Shown here: positions 34,453-40,789 of the stretch, piece by piece
Position numbering within the stretch: position 1 is the first letter of the stretch
How the letters are laid out: each line of letters opens with the position of its first letter
Virus record (IMG/VR): IMGVR_UViG_3300045257_000186
Location: 1 to 53,836 of that record
Direction: 5' to 3' (one strand)
DNA length: 53,836 bases
DNA from: a virus
Translations under genes and position numbers: made by a program
The notes under the pieces: generated by a model
Databases searched by the model: none
What the model was told of the DNA's origin: nothing
What the model saw: only the letters and a program-made list of their open reading frames with translations

Positions 34453-34898
34453 CTTTCCAGCACAAGCAGCGATACATCACGGCGTTAGCGCGGAAAAAGA
34501 CCGCCGATGCGGATTTTAAGAACACCTGCAAGGCTGCGATGGCTGAAATGGGCCGGAGCGGCGTCGCCATCATTAAACACATGATCGCGTTGGACGACCC
34601 GGAGGGCGAGGCAGAGGTGCGTGCGGAGTTGATGCAGTACGCCAGTGCGTTGCGGTGGGCCAGCGTGCCGTTAGGGACACAGATCGAGTTTGCCCTGACC
34701 GAGCCAGATGAGACGCCATCCGTCGATCGCGCCTTTGACGAGGGTAAGCAGACCAGCATGGCCAATAGGCCAGCTAAACCTCCGTATAACCCCGAGAGTC
34801 CGCAATATAGGGCGTTCATGGACGGATACTCGGATCATCAGGCTACACTGGCCCAGCGCCTTGGGCATGGGAACGGCGACCAGCCGCGACCGGAATAA
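34350..34898 (+). CDS. Conserved phage helical protein, 182 aa
   Basis: ATG 34350 follows AGGAGGAACCGAC inside the gcrA-like gene. The N-terminus is disordered (GRKPKTDPQAPGADAERPGA), then GHNQLSDDDLRELAFQHKQR and a long helix with several Lys/Ala repeats (ALARKKTADADFKNTCKAAM). This pattern occurs in rhizobial phages next to recombination or regulatory genes; its role is unknown to me. The end is Pro/Gly/Asp-rich. Confidence 0.6.
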   Translation: MGRKPKTDPQAPGADAERPGAGHNQLSDDDLRELAFQHKQRYITALARKKTADADFKNTCKAAMAEMGRSGVAIIKHMIALDDPEGEAEVRAELMQYASALRWASVPLGTQIEFALTEPDETPSVDRAFDEGKQTSMANRPAKPPYNPESPQYRAFMDGYSDHQATLAQRLGHGNGDQPRPE

Positions 34899-34968
34899 GG
34901 ACACACCATGCTTCCCGCGCCGCAAATGGTGATGCTAGAGCCGTACTGAGCGGGATAGGGAGCGGCAA

Positions 34969-35250
34969 ATGATAATCCTCGACGTGCAACCTGTCGGCCA
35001 CAGTCAATTTACCGGCTCGGTCAATGGCGAGGCTCTTGTCGGTCCTACGCCAACTCCCTTCTTTGACGCCGCAAGACGCCTAATGGCGCGGGGTGAGCCC
35101 GCCGATGAGACTTTAGTGATGCGGCATCCCACAGGCACCCTCTCAATTAAAGCTGCCCTTGGCGATGCGGCGCGGCTTGGCGTGCGGGAAGGCAACGGAC
35201 AATTACGGATTGTCGCGTGGGAACCGTACAATGTTCATCGCGGCATTTGA
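34969..35250 (+). CDS. Hypothetical protein, 93 aa
   Basis: ATG 34969 follows GGGAGCGGCAA. Contents: a beta segment (MIILDVQPVGHSQFTGSVNG), a helix (FFDAARRLMARGEPADETLV) and TGTLSIKAALGDAARLGVRE. It overlaps the RuvC-like start by 20 bases. The 70 bases before it hold no convincing gene. Family not recognised. Confidence 0.55.
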   Translation: MIILDVQPVGHSQFTGSVNGEALVGPTPTPFFDAARRLMARGEPADETLVMRHPTGTLSIKAALGDAARLGVREGNGQLRIVAWEPYNVHRGI

Positions 35251-35767
35251 CCTCGCTACCGCGACCGGCGTGTGCCACGGCACTGTCGGCGGAGTGCCGC
35301 ATGTATGGACGTGGTTTTTAAGCGATAGCGAAGGCGGCCGTCCGGTCAAGCTGGCCTACCTGCGCCGCCTACTCGACAAGTATTTCGAGTCCACCATAAT
35401 TGACGCGGTTTATTACGAGGCGCCGATGCCGCTGCGGGCGATGATGGAACGCGGCGCCAGCGAAGATGTGATTGCACTGCTGCGCGGTTCCATTGGGGTG
35501 CTCGAGAGTTGCGCCGCCCATGCTGGTATCCAGACGATTGAGGCGGTGTCGGTGCAGCGCGCTCGGACCGCGCTGATCGGCCGGCAAACCCGATCCAAGA
35601 TTAAGGGTGCGGGCAAGGAAGCGGTGCAAAGGGTTGCGAAAATGATGGGCGTTGCGGTTACGGACGACCACCAAGCCGACGCTTATGCGTGCTGGTTTTA
35701 CGCCTGCGCCAAGAACAACCCGCGACTAGCCCATATTTCGACGCCATTATTCGCGCGGCAAACTTAG
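35231..35767 (+). CDS. RuvC-like Holliday junction resolvase, 178 aa
   Basis: Acidic residues of the RNase H-like centre are in place: D7 in FIAAFDLATATG, E63 in VYYEAPMPL, D146 and D150 in VTDDHQADAYACW. The basic stretch GRQTRSKIKGAGKEAVQRVA fits the substrate-binding helix. It should cut branched recombination or packaging intermediates. Start chosen at ATG 35231 because the family begins a few residues before the first aspartate; the open frame extends upstream to 35159. Confidence 0.75.
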   Translation: MFIAAFDLATATGVCHGTVGGVPHVWTWFLSDSEGGRPVKLAYLRRLLDKYFESTIIDAVYYEAPMPLRAMMERGASEDVIALLRGSIGVLESCAAHAGIQTIEAVSVQRARTALIGRQTRSKIKGAGKEAVQRVAKMMGVAVTDDHQADAYACWFYACAKNNPRLAHISTPLFARQT

Positions 35768-35771
35768 TTCC

Positions 35772-35846
35772 TTACCTTACCGTGCCACACCTCGCCACGC
35801 CCCGCCATGCCATACCCGACCGCGCCGTACCCTACCATGCCACGCC
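35772..35846 (+). repeat. Degenerate 5-bp array D, 15 units
   Basis: Fifteen units all fit NNRCC: TTACC, TTACC, GTGCC, ACACC, TCGCC, ACGCC, CCGCC, ATGCC, ATACC, CGACC, GCGCC, GTACC, CTACC, ATGCC, ACGCC. It starts within five bases of the RuvC-like stop. Unlike arrays A-C, the G-rich strand here is the template, not the sense strand of the adjacent genes. Confidence 0.9.
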
Positions 35847-35912
35847 TTTTGGATAAGTCAGCCGCCGAAGGAAAGTTGCGCTACAATCCGCAGCGCTATT
35901 TGCAGGGAGGAC

Positions 35913-36101
35913 ATGATGGACGAAGGTGAGGCTTTAGACGAGGCGCGGGACATGATGAACGATCTCCGCGGCATTGTCGAACTAGCCCGGCAAGTCCGCG
36001 AGGCGCAGAAAAAGTATTTCAAGACACGCGACCGGAACGATCTGGTGGCCTCAAAGCAGATCGAGCGCCGGTTGGACGATGCGCTGTCAGGGCAACGATA
36101 G
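35913..36101 (+). CDS. Small helical protein, 62 aa
   Basis: GGGAGGAC precedes the ATG. The sequence is one charged helical protein (LDEARDMMNDLRGIVELARQ, VREAQKKYFKTRDRNDLVAS), probably a dimeric helical hairpin. It ends 15 bases inside the convergent leftward gene. No family recognised. Confidence 0.5.
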   Translation: MMDEGEALDEARDMMNDLRGIVELARQVREAQKKYFKTRDRNDLVASKQIERRLDDALSGQR

Positions 36102-36248
36102 TTGCGCCGCCGCATACTCACCCCGCGCGGTCTCGATCTCGCGGTCCTCTTCCGCTTCCAGCACCCAATCCCGTATTAGCCAGATACAGCGCCAGCACGC
36201 GCAGCCGACGCCGTGGGGGAAGTACCGGCGCGGTGCGGTTAGCTTCAT
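36087..36248 (-). CDS. Small Cys-rich protein, 53 aa
   Basis: I start it at 36248, overlapping the upstream stop (ATGA); the open frame extends further but into the upstream gene. It contains a CACWRC cluster (GVGCACWRCIWLIRDW) and an acidic helix (EAEEDREIETARGEYAAAQL). Possible single metal site. Last gene of the operon that starts at 37173. Confidence 0.45.
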   Translation of the reverse strand: MKLTAPRRYFPHGVGCACWRCIWLIRDWVLEAEEDREIETARGEYAAAQLSLP

Positions 36249-36685
36249 AGCGAACCCCAATCCTCCGGCGACATAAGCGGCGACCCGGCCTCCGGCATTA
36301 CGGTACGCGGCTTTTTCGGCATCCGGCGCGCATAAGCCACATTCTGCCGTCTGATCCAAGCGCGCAGCTCTCCGCTCGGCGGTGATGGCGGTTCCTTACC
36401 CTCGCCATTAGGCCAGCGTTTGAATAGCTCCTTGAATTTCATCGACGCCCAACCCGGCTTGTAGCCTTTGATCTCGGCGTGTCTTTTGAGGCCGGCAAAT
36501 GTCTGGTGCCGGGCGAGTTCAGGGTCAATCCCCTCACGATCACCGCCGATGACCAAGCCGGGAAGCTTAGTGCGGCGGATCAAGCGGGGATGGCGGCACC
36601 CACATTTTCCACAGATAAATTGTTTCTTCGGGATCGGGCTCATTTCCCGCTGGTAGCCACATGAAATGCAGATCAGTAAACCCAT
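36245..36685 (-). CDS. Zinc-ribbon protein with helicase-tail-like domain, 146 aa
   Basis: An N-terminal zinc ribbon (LICISCGYQREM ... FICGKCGCRHP) is followed by HQTFAGLKRHAEIKGYKPGW and SMKFKELFKRWPNGEGKEPP. The GYKPGWAxxKFxExF-WP pattern normally forms the C-terminus of phage DEAD/DEAH helicases; here it stands alone with a zinc ribbon, so it may be a remnant or a recruited DNA-binding tail. Its start overlaps the HNH gene's stop by one base. Confidence 0.55.
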   Translation of the reverse strand: MGLLICISCGYQREMSPIPKKQFICGKCGCRHPRLIRRTKLPGLVIGGDREGIDPELARHQTFAGLKRHAEIKGYKPGWASMKFKELFKRWPNGEGKEPPSPPSGELRAWIRRQNVAYARRMPKKPRTVMPEAGSPLMSPEDWGSL

Positions 36686-37047
36686 CAGCGCTCCACGACT
36701 TGGCCGCTGATTTTCTTTTTGAGCCGGCTATTGCGTCCGAAGGGGAGGGGGCGCTTGGAGGTTAGCGCCTTAATTTGCCGGTCGCGTATGCGCTTCACCT
36801 TGGCGATGGCGCCTTGGTCGCGCGCTGTCTTGGCGCGGTTACACTCAAAACAAATTACCGCGCAATTATGTAAGTCATTGCGTCCACTAATGAAATCAGG
36901 GTCAATATGGTCGTAGATGAAGCGGCCTAGGTCTATGGGCGCGGTGCATCGGGTATAGCCGCCATCGGTCCAAATATAGCCCTCACAGCGCCCGTTAGCC
37001 CGTTCCCACGCCTGGCGCCTGACCTTCCGGCTAAACTCGTGGCGCAT
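36685..37047 (-). CDS. HNH endonuclease, 120 aa
   Basis: Compact HNH protein: helix FSRKVRRQAWERANGRCEGY with C21, C34, then IYDHIDPDFISGRNDLHNCA (H47, N57) and VICFECNRAKTA (C66, C69). The four cysteines fit the structural zinc of the family. It is embedded in a short operon with tight junctions rather than free-standing, so it is more likely a phage nuclease (recombination or host DNA attack) than a homing enzyme. Confidence 0.8.
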   Translation of the reverse strand: MRHEFSRKVRRQAWERANGRCEGYIWTDGGYTRCTAPIDLGRFIYDHIDPDFISGRNDLHNCAVICFECNRAKTARDQGAIAKVKRIRDRQIKALTSKRPLPFGRNSRLKKKISGQVVER

Positions 37048-37173
37048 TTAGCGCACCCATGAAATTTGAATGAGACGCTCAATTTTGCCGCTCATCGGCC
37101 GACGCATCCAAACGATCTCCACCGGACCAATATGCCAACACCACCGATCGCGCTTAAAAGAGGTCACTTGCAT
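37048..37173 (-). CDS. Very small protein, 41 aa, paralogue of 53462-53584
   Basis: GGAAGGAGAAAAA precedes the ATG. The sequence (MQVTSFKRDRWCWHIGPVEI, then VWMRR) shares W-x-x-GP-x-x-x-W with the 40-residue protein at 53462-53584 (WLTVGPLHVRW). A tiny beta protein family with two members in this phage. The stop abuts the HNH start. Function unknown. Confidence 0.5.
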   Translation of the reverse strand: MQVTSFKRDRWCWHIGPVEIVWMRRPMSGKIERLIQISWVR

Positions 37174-37596
37174 TTTTTCTCCTTCCATTGGTAGGCGGCG
37201 GCCGGTTCCTGCCCTCCGGGCATATGAGAGGGAACCTCCAAGCAGCGTTTCCGGGTAGTTTGAAGTAAGAGGTGGGCGAGGAACGGTGGCTACCTTTGCT
37301 CCGTGCTTCGGCCTTGGCTCATAGTTAGCGGCTAGTCTCCATAGGGGTTTGACGCGCAAAATAATCGCGCGTCTTGAAACCGTTGCGGGGTTGGGGTATT
37401 TAAGGGAAAGAATTCCATGGCCGGTCAGGACGGTTGTGGTTTAGCCCTTCGGGGCTTTGAGGCTCGGTCTCGTCAACCGAGCCTCATCATTTATGCTCCA
37501 ATCAAAACGAAATGCAAGCGACTAGTTGTTGATTGCCCGTTCTTCATCCATACTAATACTTGATTGAAGGAACGCGCTGATGTAGTAACGGCAGCT
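37174..37596. promoter_or_regulatory. Divergent non-coding region with an inverted repeat and two hairpins
   Basis: No convincing gene. GACGCGC (37351-37357) and GCGCGTC (37367-37373) form an inverted repeat flanked by TTGA on both sides, a candidate operator for the leftward operon. AGCCC-TTCG-GGGCT (37443-37456) is a UUCG-tetraloop hairpin and GAGGCTCGGT with ACCGAGCCTC (37459-37485) a perfect ten-pair hairpin; no long T-run follows, so terminator or small RNA function is open. Confidence 0.45.
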
Positions 37597-37869
37597 ATGG
37601 GAAAGCGCGGTCCAGAAGTTTCGATGAAGTGTCCCGTTTGTAGCGGGCGTCTTGATATTAAAGATAGTCGGCCGACAGTTGTTGAAGGCTTGGCCACTGT
37701 TAGGCGGCGCCGTCATTGTCGGGAGTGTAAAGGAAGGCTAACGACATACGAAATTGTCGATGGACGGGAGCTATTTTTGCAGGTGCTTTCGATGGCTGGC
37801 GAAGTGGCGCAGTTAAATTCAATGATGCAAGCGATGGTTCGGTACGTGCAGGCGGCAGGCAAGAGGTAG
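37597..37869 (+). CDS. NrdR-like zinc-ribbon protein, 90 aa
   Basis: MKCPVCSGRLDIKDSRPTVV and VRRRRHCRECKGRLTTYEIV reproduce the zinc ribbon of the NrdR repressor (C12, C15, C41, C44; DSR, RRR and TTYE). The ATP-cone that senses dATP in NrdR is missing; the rest is one short helix. It may bind NrdR boxes of host ribonucleotide-reductase genes. ATG 37597 chosen; a TTG at 37564 and an ATG at 37624 are alternatives, none with a clear ribosome site. Confidence 0.6.
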   Translation: MGKRGPEVSMKCPVCSGRLDIKDSRPTVVEGLATVRRRRHCRECKGRLTTYEIVDGRELFLQVLSMAGEVAQLNSMMQAMVRYVQAAGKR

Positions 37870-37881
37870 TGAGGATGGACA

Positions 37882-38244
37882 ATGCCGGAATTCAACAGCG
37901 TCAGGTTGATCGCAAGCAAAGAGGGATTCCAGGTCATAGACTCTAGCGGCAAAAAACTAGCTGCCGCGGCGATCGACTGCTTCATTCGGCCAGGAGCTCC
38001 GCCGATGATTATGCTGGCGCTGGCCGGCGGCCAGATTGATATTGCCGAGGCCAAGGCGCTGTTCGCGATCGTCGATCCTACGACCGGCAAGCCGCGGGTG
38101 GTTCGCAAGATAGTATGGGCGGACGGCGGCGCGGATATGGAGTTCCCGGTCCCAGAAAAGGGCGACGGTTCCCAAGAGGCGCGGATTAAGCAAGATATTC
38201 TTGCGCGGTCTGCTAATCAGCCGCCGCCCGCGCCTAGTCCATAG
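37882..38244 (+). CDS. Hypothetical protein, 120 aa
   Basis: GGATGGACA precedes the ATG. N-terminal beta hairpin (VRLIASKEGFQVIDSSGKKL), a middle with AGGQIDIAEAKALFAIVDPT, and a Pro-rich end. Not recognised. It follows the NrdR-like gene by 12 bases and is probably in its transcript. Confidence 0.5.
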   Translation: MPEFNSVRLIASKEGFQVIDSSGKKLAAAAIDCFIRPGAPPMIMLALAGGQIDIAEAKALFAIVDPTTGKPRVVRKIVWADGGADMEFPVPEKGDGSQEARIKQDILARSANQPPPAPSP

Positions 38245-38316
38245 TTAGCGAGTCGGCCTAGCGGCTCTCCGGTTCTTCCCTCGTGGCCGCGATCGAGAGT
38301 TAGGCTGGAAGTGGTG

Positions 38317-38342
38317 GCGGCCAGGGCGGCAATCCTGGCCGC
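38317..38342 (-). promoter_or_regulatory. Hairpin with CGGCAA in the loop, 9-bp stem
   Basis: GCGGCCAGG, loop GCGGCAAT, CCTGGCCGC: a perfect nine-pair stem between two convergent transcripts, just after the stop of the last leftward gene. Its loop contains the CGGCAA shared with the hairpins at 39387, 39669, 39903 and 40508. Confidence 0.55.
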
Positions 38343-38355
38343 TGCCCAAAGTCAG

Positions 38356-38565
38356 CTAATCTTCGGGCCGCTTCCTGACAGAATAGTGGAAGTCTGCGAT
38401 TACCGCGTGCACGCGGATATTTTTGCGGTGGCTCTCATTGAGCCGCGCGCATTCCCGATCGGCCTCGCGCCTGGTCGGATAGAGGACAACGCGGCCCTTA
38501 GCTTTGAGCCAGTCCTGTCGGTCGCCGCTAGGGCCGGAGACTTCGCACCAAATCGCAAACCGCAT
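38356..38565 (-). CDS. Small protein, 69 aa, paralogue of 39693-39890
   Basis: MRFAIWCEVSGPSGDRQDWL matches MFAIWCQVSGGVTGHREAWL of the 39693-39890 protein, and both continue with a basic helix and end in a Y-YSxxK motif (ADFHYSVRK versus ADYYYSAHK). This points to a recent duplication of a small cytoplasmic beta-alpha protein in the operon. Function unknown. Confidence 0.55.
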   Translation of the reverse strand: MRFAIWCEVSGPSGDRQDWLKAKGRVVLYPTRREADRECARLNESHRKNIRVHAVIADFHYSVRKRPED

Positions 38566-38566
38566 T

Positions 38567-38692
38567 TTAGTGCCACCCGATGGGCGGGATTAGATACCAC
38601 AACAAAGCGTAGTATGTGCCCCAATAAAAGCAGGCAAGGAGCAGAACTAGGAGCACCGCTACGGGAAAGCGCCACCACATTCCTTCGTTCAT
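38567..38692 (-). CDS. Tiny membrane protein, 41 aa
   Basis: The start overlaps the preceding stop (ATGA). MNEGMWWRFPVAVLLVLLLA followed by CFYWGTYYALLWYLIPP: one long or two short hydrophobic segments rich in Trp/Tyr. Stop and next start are one base apart. Function unknown. Confidence 0.5.
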   Translation of the reverse strand: MNEGMWWRFPVAVLLVLLLACFYWGTYYALLWYLIPPIGWH

Positions 38693-38907
38693 GCTATCAC
38701 GCAACGCGGCCGCCGACATGGCTCGCGGTCTGATTTGCGGTTAGGATCGGGCAAGGTCATGTCCGGCATGATAAGCCCGTCCGCTGGCGCCCAACGTTCG
38801 GCAAACGTAGGGACCGGCGCTTGCGGCGCCGGCCAGAGGGTAAGCCCGAGGGCTATTCCAGCCGCTAATGCGGCGGCTGCAATGAGGGGTTTGGCGGTCA
38901 CAATCAT
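38689..38907 (-). CDS. Exported or membrane-anchored small protein, 72 aa
   Basis: MIVTAKPLIAAAALAAGIAL gives an N-terminal hydrophobic segment; the remainder is Pro/Arg-rich and polar (TLPDPNRKSDREPCRRPRC). I use ATG 38907, which overlaps the preceding stop; ATG 38913 is equally possible. Coupled on both sides by ATGA overlaps. Confidence 0.5.
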   Translation of the reverse strand: MIVTAKPLIAAAALAAGIALGLTLWPAPQAPVPTFAERWAPADGLIMPDMTLPDPNRKSDREPCRRPRCVIA

Positions 38908-39374
38908 AACCATCGTTGCTTGAGAGCGTAGCCCGCTCCGGCAAACCATTCATTGCTCGGCGTGGTCCAATCCGGCTTTTCTTTTTTGCCGCCTTGGTGC
39001 CAGTAGAATTTGTCAGCTTCGTAGATCGCCTTGCGTAAAGCGTTCGCGGCCTTGCCCTTCCCGTTCTTTGCCTCTTCGCCGAAAAGTGCATACCCAAGGC
39101 TGTGAACGACATGGAAACCCATGTCCATTCCGCAGCCCCCGACTCGCATTCCATCGCCGCGTCGTGCGCGCGGGTAGCCAAGTAGCACCGACACAGCCCA
39201 ATTAGGGTGTAGTGCCTCGCCATCGCGCAAAATAACCACGCGAATGTCGCGCGACATGCCGGACCTAGAAACATTATCGACAATCGTATGGACTGTATCG
39301 CCTGGTTTCAGCCATTTCCGCAGATTGGCAAAAGCTTGTTCGCGGTCCGCTTTGCTGTACTTGCTCATTTTCAT
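38904..39374 (-). CDS. Conserved phage protein, 156 aa
   Basis: LKPGDTVHTIVDNVSRSGMS, then RDIRVVILRDGE, MRVGGCGMDMGFHVVHSLGY and a Lys-rich tail with FYWHQGGKKEKPDW. The SRSGMSR and GGCGMDMGF motifs mark a widespread phage family of unknown function. Start at ATG 39374 after AAGGGGA, behind a CGGCAG-loop hairpin. Confidence 0.6.
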   Translation of the reverse strand: MKMSKYSKADREQAFANLRKWLKPGDTVHTIVDNVSRSGMSRDIRVVILRDGEALHPNWAVSVLLGYPRARRGDGMRVGGCGMDMGFHVVHSLGYALFGEEAKNGKGKAANALRKAIYEADKFYWHQGGKKEKPDWTTPSNEWFAGAGYALKQRWL

Positions 39375-39386
39375 TCCCCTTGTGTT

Positions 39387-39402
39387 GCGCTCGGCAGAGC
39401 GC
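39387..39402 (-). promoter_or_regulatory. Leader hairpin E1, loop CGGCAG
   Basis: GCGCT, loop CGGCAG, AGCGC on the + strand (sense loop CTGCCG). It lies 12 bases before the start of the 38904-39374 gene and is followed in the sense direction by AACACAAGGGGA. A second hairpin, CGGCA-TGAT-TGCCG, follows at about 39403-39416. Confidence 0.6.
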
Positions 39403-39467
39403 CGGCATGATTGCCGTTCTAGCCAATGTCTGACCCGCGCGCGCGGCATTGGCTAGGGCTGCAATCC

Positions 39468-39647
39468 TTAGCGGCTCGAGTGTCGCAGCGGAGTTACCTT
39501 TGCACTTTCCCGCTCAATGCGCCGCTCAACGCGGGCAATGCGGGCTAGGTGTTCCAGGCGATCACGGAGCCTGGATTGGTACCGCGCCAGTCTTATCGCC
39601 CGGTCCAATCGCGCCAGCTCCGCGTCATTGTAGAAACTATGAGGCAT
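39468..39647 (-). CDS. Small basic helical protein, 59 aa
   Basis: ATG 39647 follows ACACAAGGGAGCCTAAA. The product (MPHSFYNDAELARLDRAIRL, then ARYQSRLRDRLEHLARIARV) is a single arginine-rich amphipathic helix, likely a dimerising nucleic-acid or protein-binding peptide. Preceded by hairpin E2. Confidence 0.55.
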   Translation of the reverse strand: MPHSFYNDAELARLDRAIRLARYQSRLRDRLEHLARIARVERRIERESAKVTPLRHSSR

Positions 39648-39668
39648 TTTAGGCTCCCTTGTGTTGTG

Positions 39669-39684
39669 GGCACGGCAATGCCCG
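39669..39684 (-). promoter_or_regulatory. Leader hairpin E2, loop CGGCAA
   Basis: GGGCA, loop CGGCAA, TGCCC. Sense direction: GGGCA TTGCCG TGCCC followed by ACAACACAAGGGAG, the ribosome site of the 39468-39647 gene. Confidence 0.65.
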
Positions 39685-39692
39685 GTTGCAGA

Positions 39693-39890
39693 TTAGATTT
39701 TGTGTGCGGAATAGTAATAATCGGCCGTCCGGTATGGGGAGGCATTCCGATTTGTGGTTAGTTCCTTTGCTAACTTTTCGGCCTCTTGCAAAGACTCAAA
39801 GATTTGCCTTTTGCCGTTCCGTTTTAGCCATGCCTCGCGATGGCCAGTAACGCCCCCTGACACTTGGCACCATATTGCAAACATTGTCAT
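39693..39890 (-). CDS. Small protein, 65 aa, paralogue of 38356-38565
   Basis: Start chosen at 39890 (MTMFAIWCQVSGGVTGHREA) because ACACAAGGGGA stands directly before it and hairpin E3 just upstream. The body (LQEAEKLAKELTTNRNASPY) and the end ADYYYSAHKI match the paralogue. Function unknown. Confidence 0.6.
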   Translation of the reverse strand: MTMFAIWCQVSGGVTGHREAWLKRNGKRQIFESLQEAEKLAKELTTNRNASPYRTADYYYSAHKI

Positions 39891-39902
39891 TCCCCTTGTG
39901 TT

Positions 39903-39918
39903 GCGGCCGGCAAGCCGC
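39903..39918 (-). promoter_or_regulatory. Leader hairpin E3, loop CGGCAA
   Basis: GCGGC, loop CGGCAA, GCCGC. Sense: GCGGC TTGCCG GCCGC then AACACAAGGGGA, identical in the last 12 bases to the E1 downstream sequence. Confidence 0.65.
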
Positions 39919-39921
39919 GTT

Positions 39922-40134
39922 TCAAACCGGATCATTCCGGTTCGATTGGTGATAATTAAACTCAGCGTCCAATAGGGCGCCACGGAACCCAAGCCCATAG
40001 AGCACGGCGCGGAACACGACCGGGCTGATTTGAGTCGCGCGATATTGCGCCACAGCTACACCTAGCCTCCAATCCCATAGCGCGGCCGCGTCGGGATCGA
40101 TCTTGCTGCGCAGATAGGCGTCATAGTCAGGCAT
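39922..40134 (-). CDS. Small hypothetical protein, 70 aa
   Basis: Start at ATG 40134 after GGAGGGCGAAACG; the frame also opens at 40149 but that ATG lies inside the ribosome site. Sequence MPDYDAYLRSKIDPDAAALW, then VAVAQYRATQISPVVFRAVL and GFRGALLDAEFN: helical, soluble, no family recognised. Confidence 0.55.
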   Translation of the reverse strand: MPDYDAYLRSKIDPDAAALWDWRLGVAVAQYRATQISPVVFRAVLYGLGFRGALLDAEFNYHQSNRNDPV

Positions 40135-40155
40135 CGTTTCGCCCTCCATTAGAGA

Positions 40156-40179
40156 GGCGCGGTCGATTAAGACCGCGCC
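40156..40179 (-). promoter_or_regulatory. Intergenic hairpin, 9-bp stem, different loop
   Basis: GGCGCGGTC, loop GATTAA, GACCGCGCC. It sits before the ribosome site of the 39922-40134 gene in the same relative position as the CGGCAA hairpins but with an unrelated loop, so it is either a divergent member or an attenuator. Confidence 0.5.
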
Positions 40180-40185
40180 ATGATG

Positions 40186-40488
40186 TTAACCTTGCAGTTT
40201 AGGCGCAATCCAGCAGTCGAACGTTTGCTGTGCCGCTGCGAGTTCATCGGCTGTGAAGCGGTCACGGAAGGTAAGGGCGACCATGCACCAATCGCAGTCC
40301 TCTTCGAACCATCCTTCTAACCCTTGCTGATTAAAGCTTGCTCGTTTCCAAGCGTATGGAATGTCGGCAAGGATTTTGCGGCTTACCTTAAAACCGCCGT
40401 GCGACGGCGTGCTTACGAAATGGATATAACCGTCTGAGCCGCGTGGCTCGGAACTATCGGCATATCCCCAAGGGGTAGATTGTGACAT
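40186..40488 (-). CDS. DUF7007-like phage protein, 100 aa
   Basis: The pattern STPWGYADSSEPRGSDGYIH, FVSTPSHGGFKVSRK, then EDCDWCMVALTF matches a widespread phage domain I recall as DUF7007. It is the first gene of the leftward operon; hairpin E4 lies just upstream and CGAGAGGATTAA is its ribosome site. Cytoplasmic; role unknown. Confidence 0.6.
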   Translation of the reverse strand: MSQSTPWGYADSSEPRGSDGYIHFVSTPSHGGFKVSRKILADIPYAWKRASFNQQGLEGWFEEDCDWCMVALTFRDRFTADELAAAQQTFDCWIAPKLQG

Positions 40489-40507
40489 TTAATCCTCTCG
40501 TGTTTGA

Positions 40508-40525
40508 GCCGCGCGGCAACGCGGC
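40508..40525 (-). promoter_or_regulatory. Leader hairpin E4, loop CGGCAA
   Basis: GCCGCG, loop CGGCAA, CGCGGC: six pairs. Sense: GCCGCG TTGCCG CGCGGC then TCAAACACGAGAGGA before the 40488 start. Confidence 0.65.
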
Positions 40526-40789
40526 ATCACGTTATGAATAAACAACAAGGAAACAAAAGGCAATAGATTATTTTAAGCCCCGCAAAAGAAACCTGTGGAT
40601 AAGTCGGGACGGAAAGAGAACGCGGCCCAATGCCCCAAACCCTCACTTTGTTCTCATAGGGTTCGCTCCATTGTCGCCCAACCTTGATTTTTACCGCGCT
40701 CTCCCCCACACAATACACTTGCAAACACCATAGAGGAGCGGTCTCGGCGCCGGCGCTGCGAGCGCCGCGCCGCGCGCGTAATAAATACA
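40526..40789. promoter_or_regulatory. Divergent non-coding region with a DnaA box
   Basis: No gene seen. An A/T-rich stretch (about 40531-40575) is followed by TGTGGATAA (40594-40602), a perfect DnaA box. Near the right end GGCGC...GCGCC repeats (40746-40765) form a GC-rich hairpin in front of the terminase small subunit, whose own ribosome site is poor. It must hold promoters for both sides; none is clear. Possible origin or packaging site. Confidence 0.4.

Noticed and set aside
34908-34949. 13-residue frame between 34350-34898 and 34969-35250
   Set aside because: Too short and without supporting pattern, although an AAGGACACACC precedes it.
37400-37490. tRNA-like segment in the non-coding region
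   Set aside because: The two hairpins do not assemble into a cloverleaf; no acceptor stem or TTC arm of the right spacing was found.
38311-38733. 140-residue rightward frame over small leftward genes
   Set aside because: The leftward frames have paralogy, coupled ATGA junctions and consistent operon layout; this frame has none.
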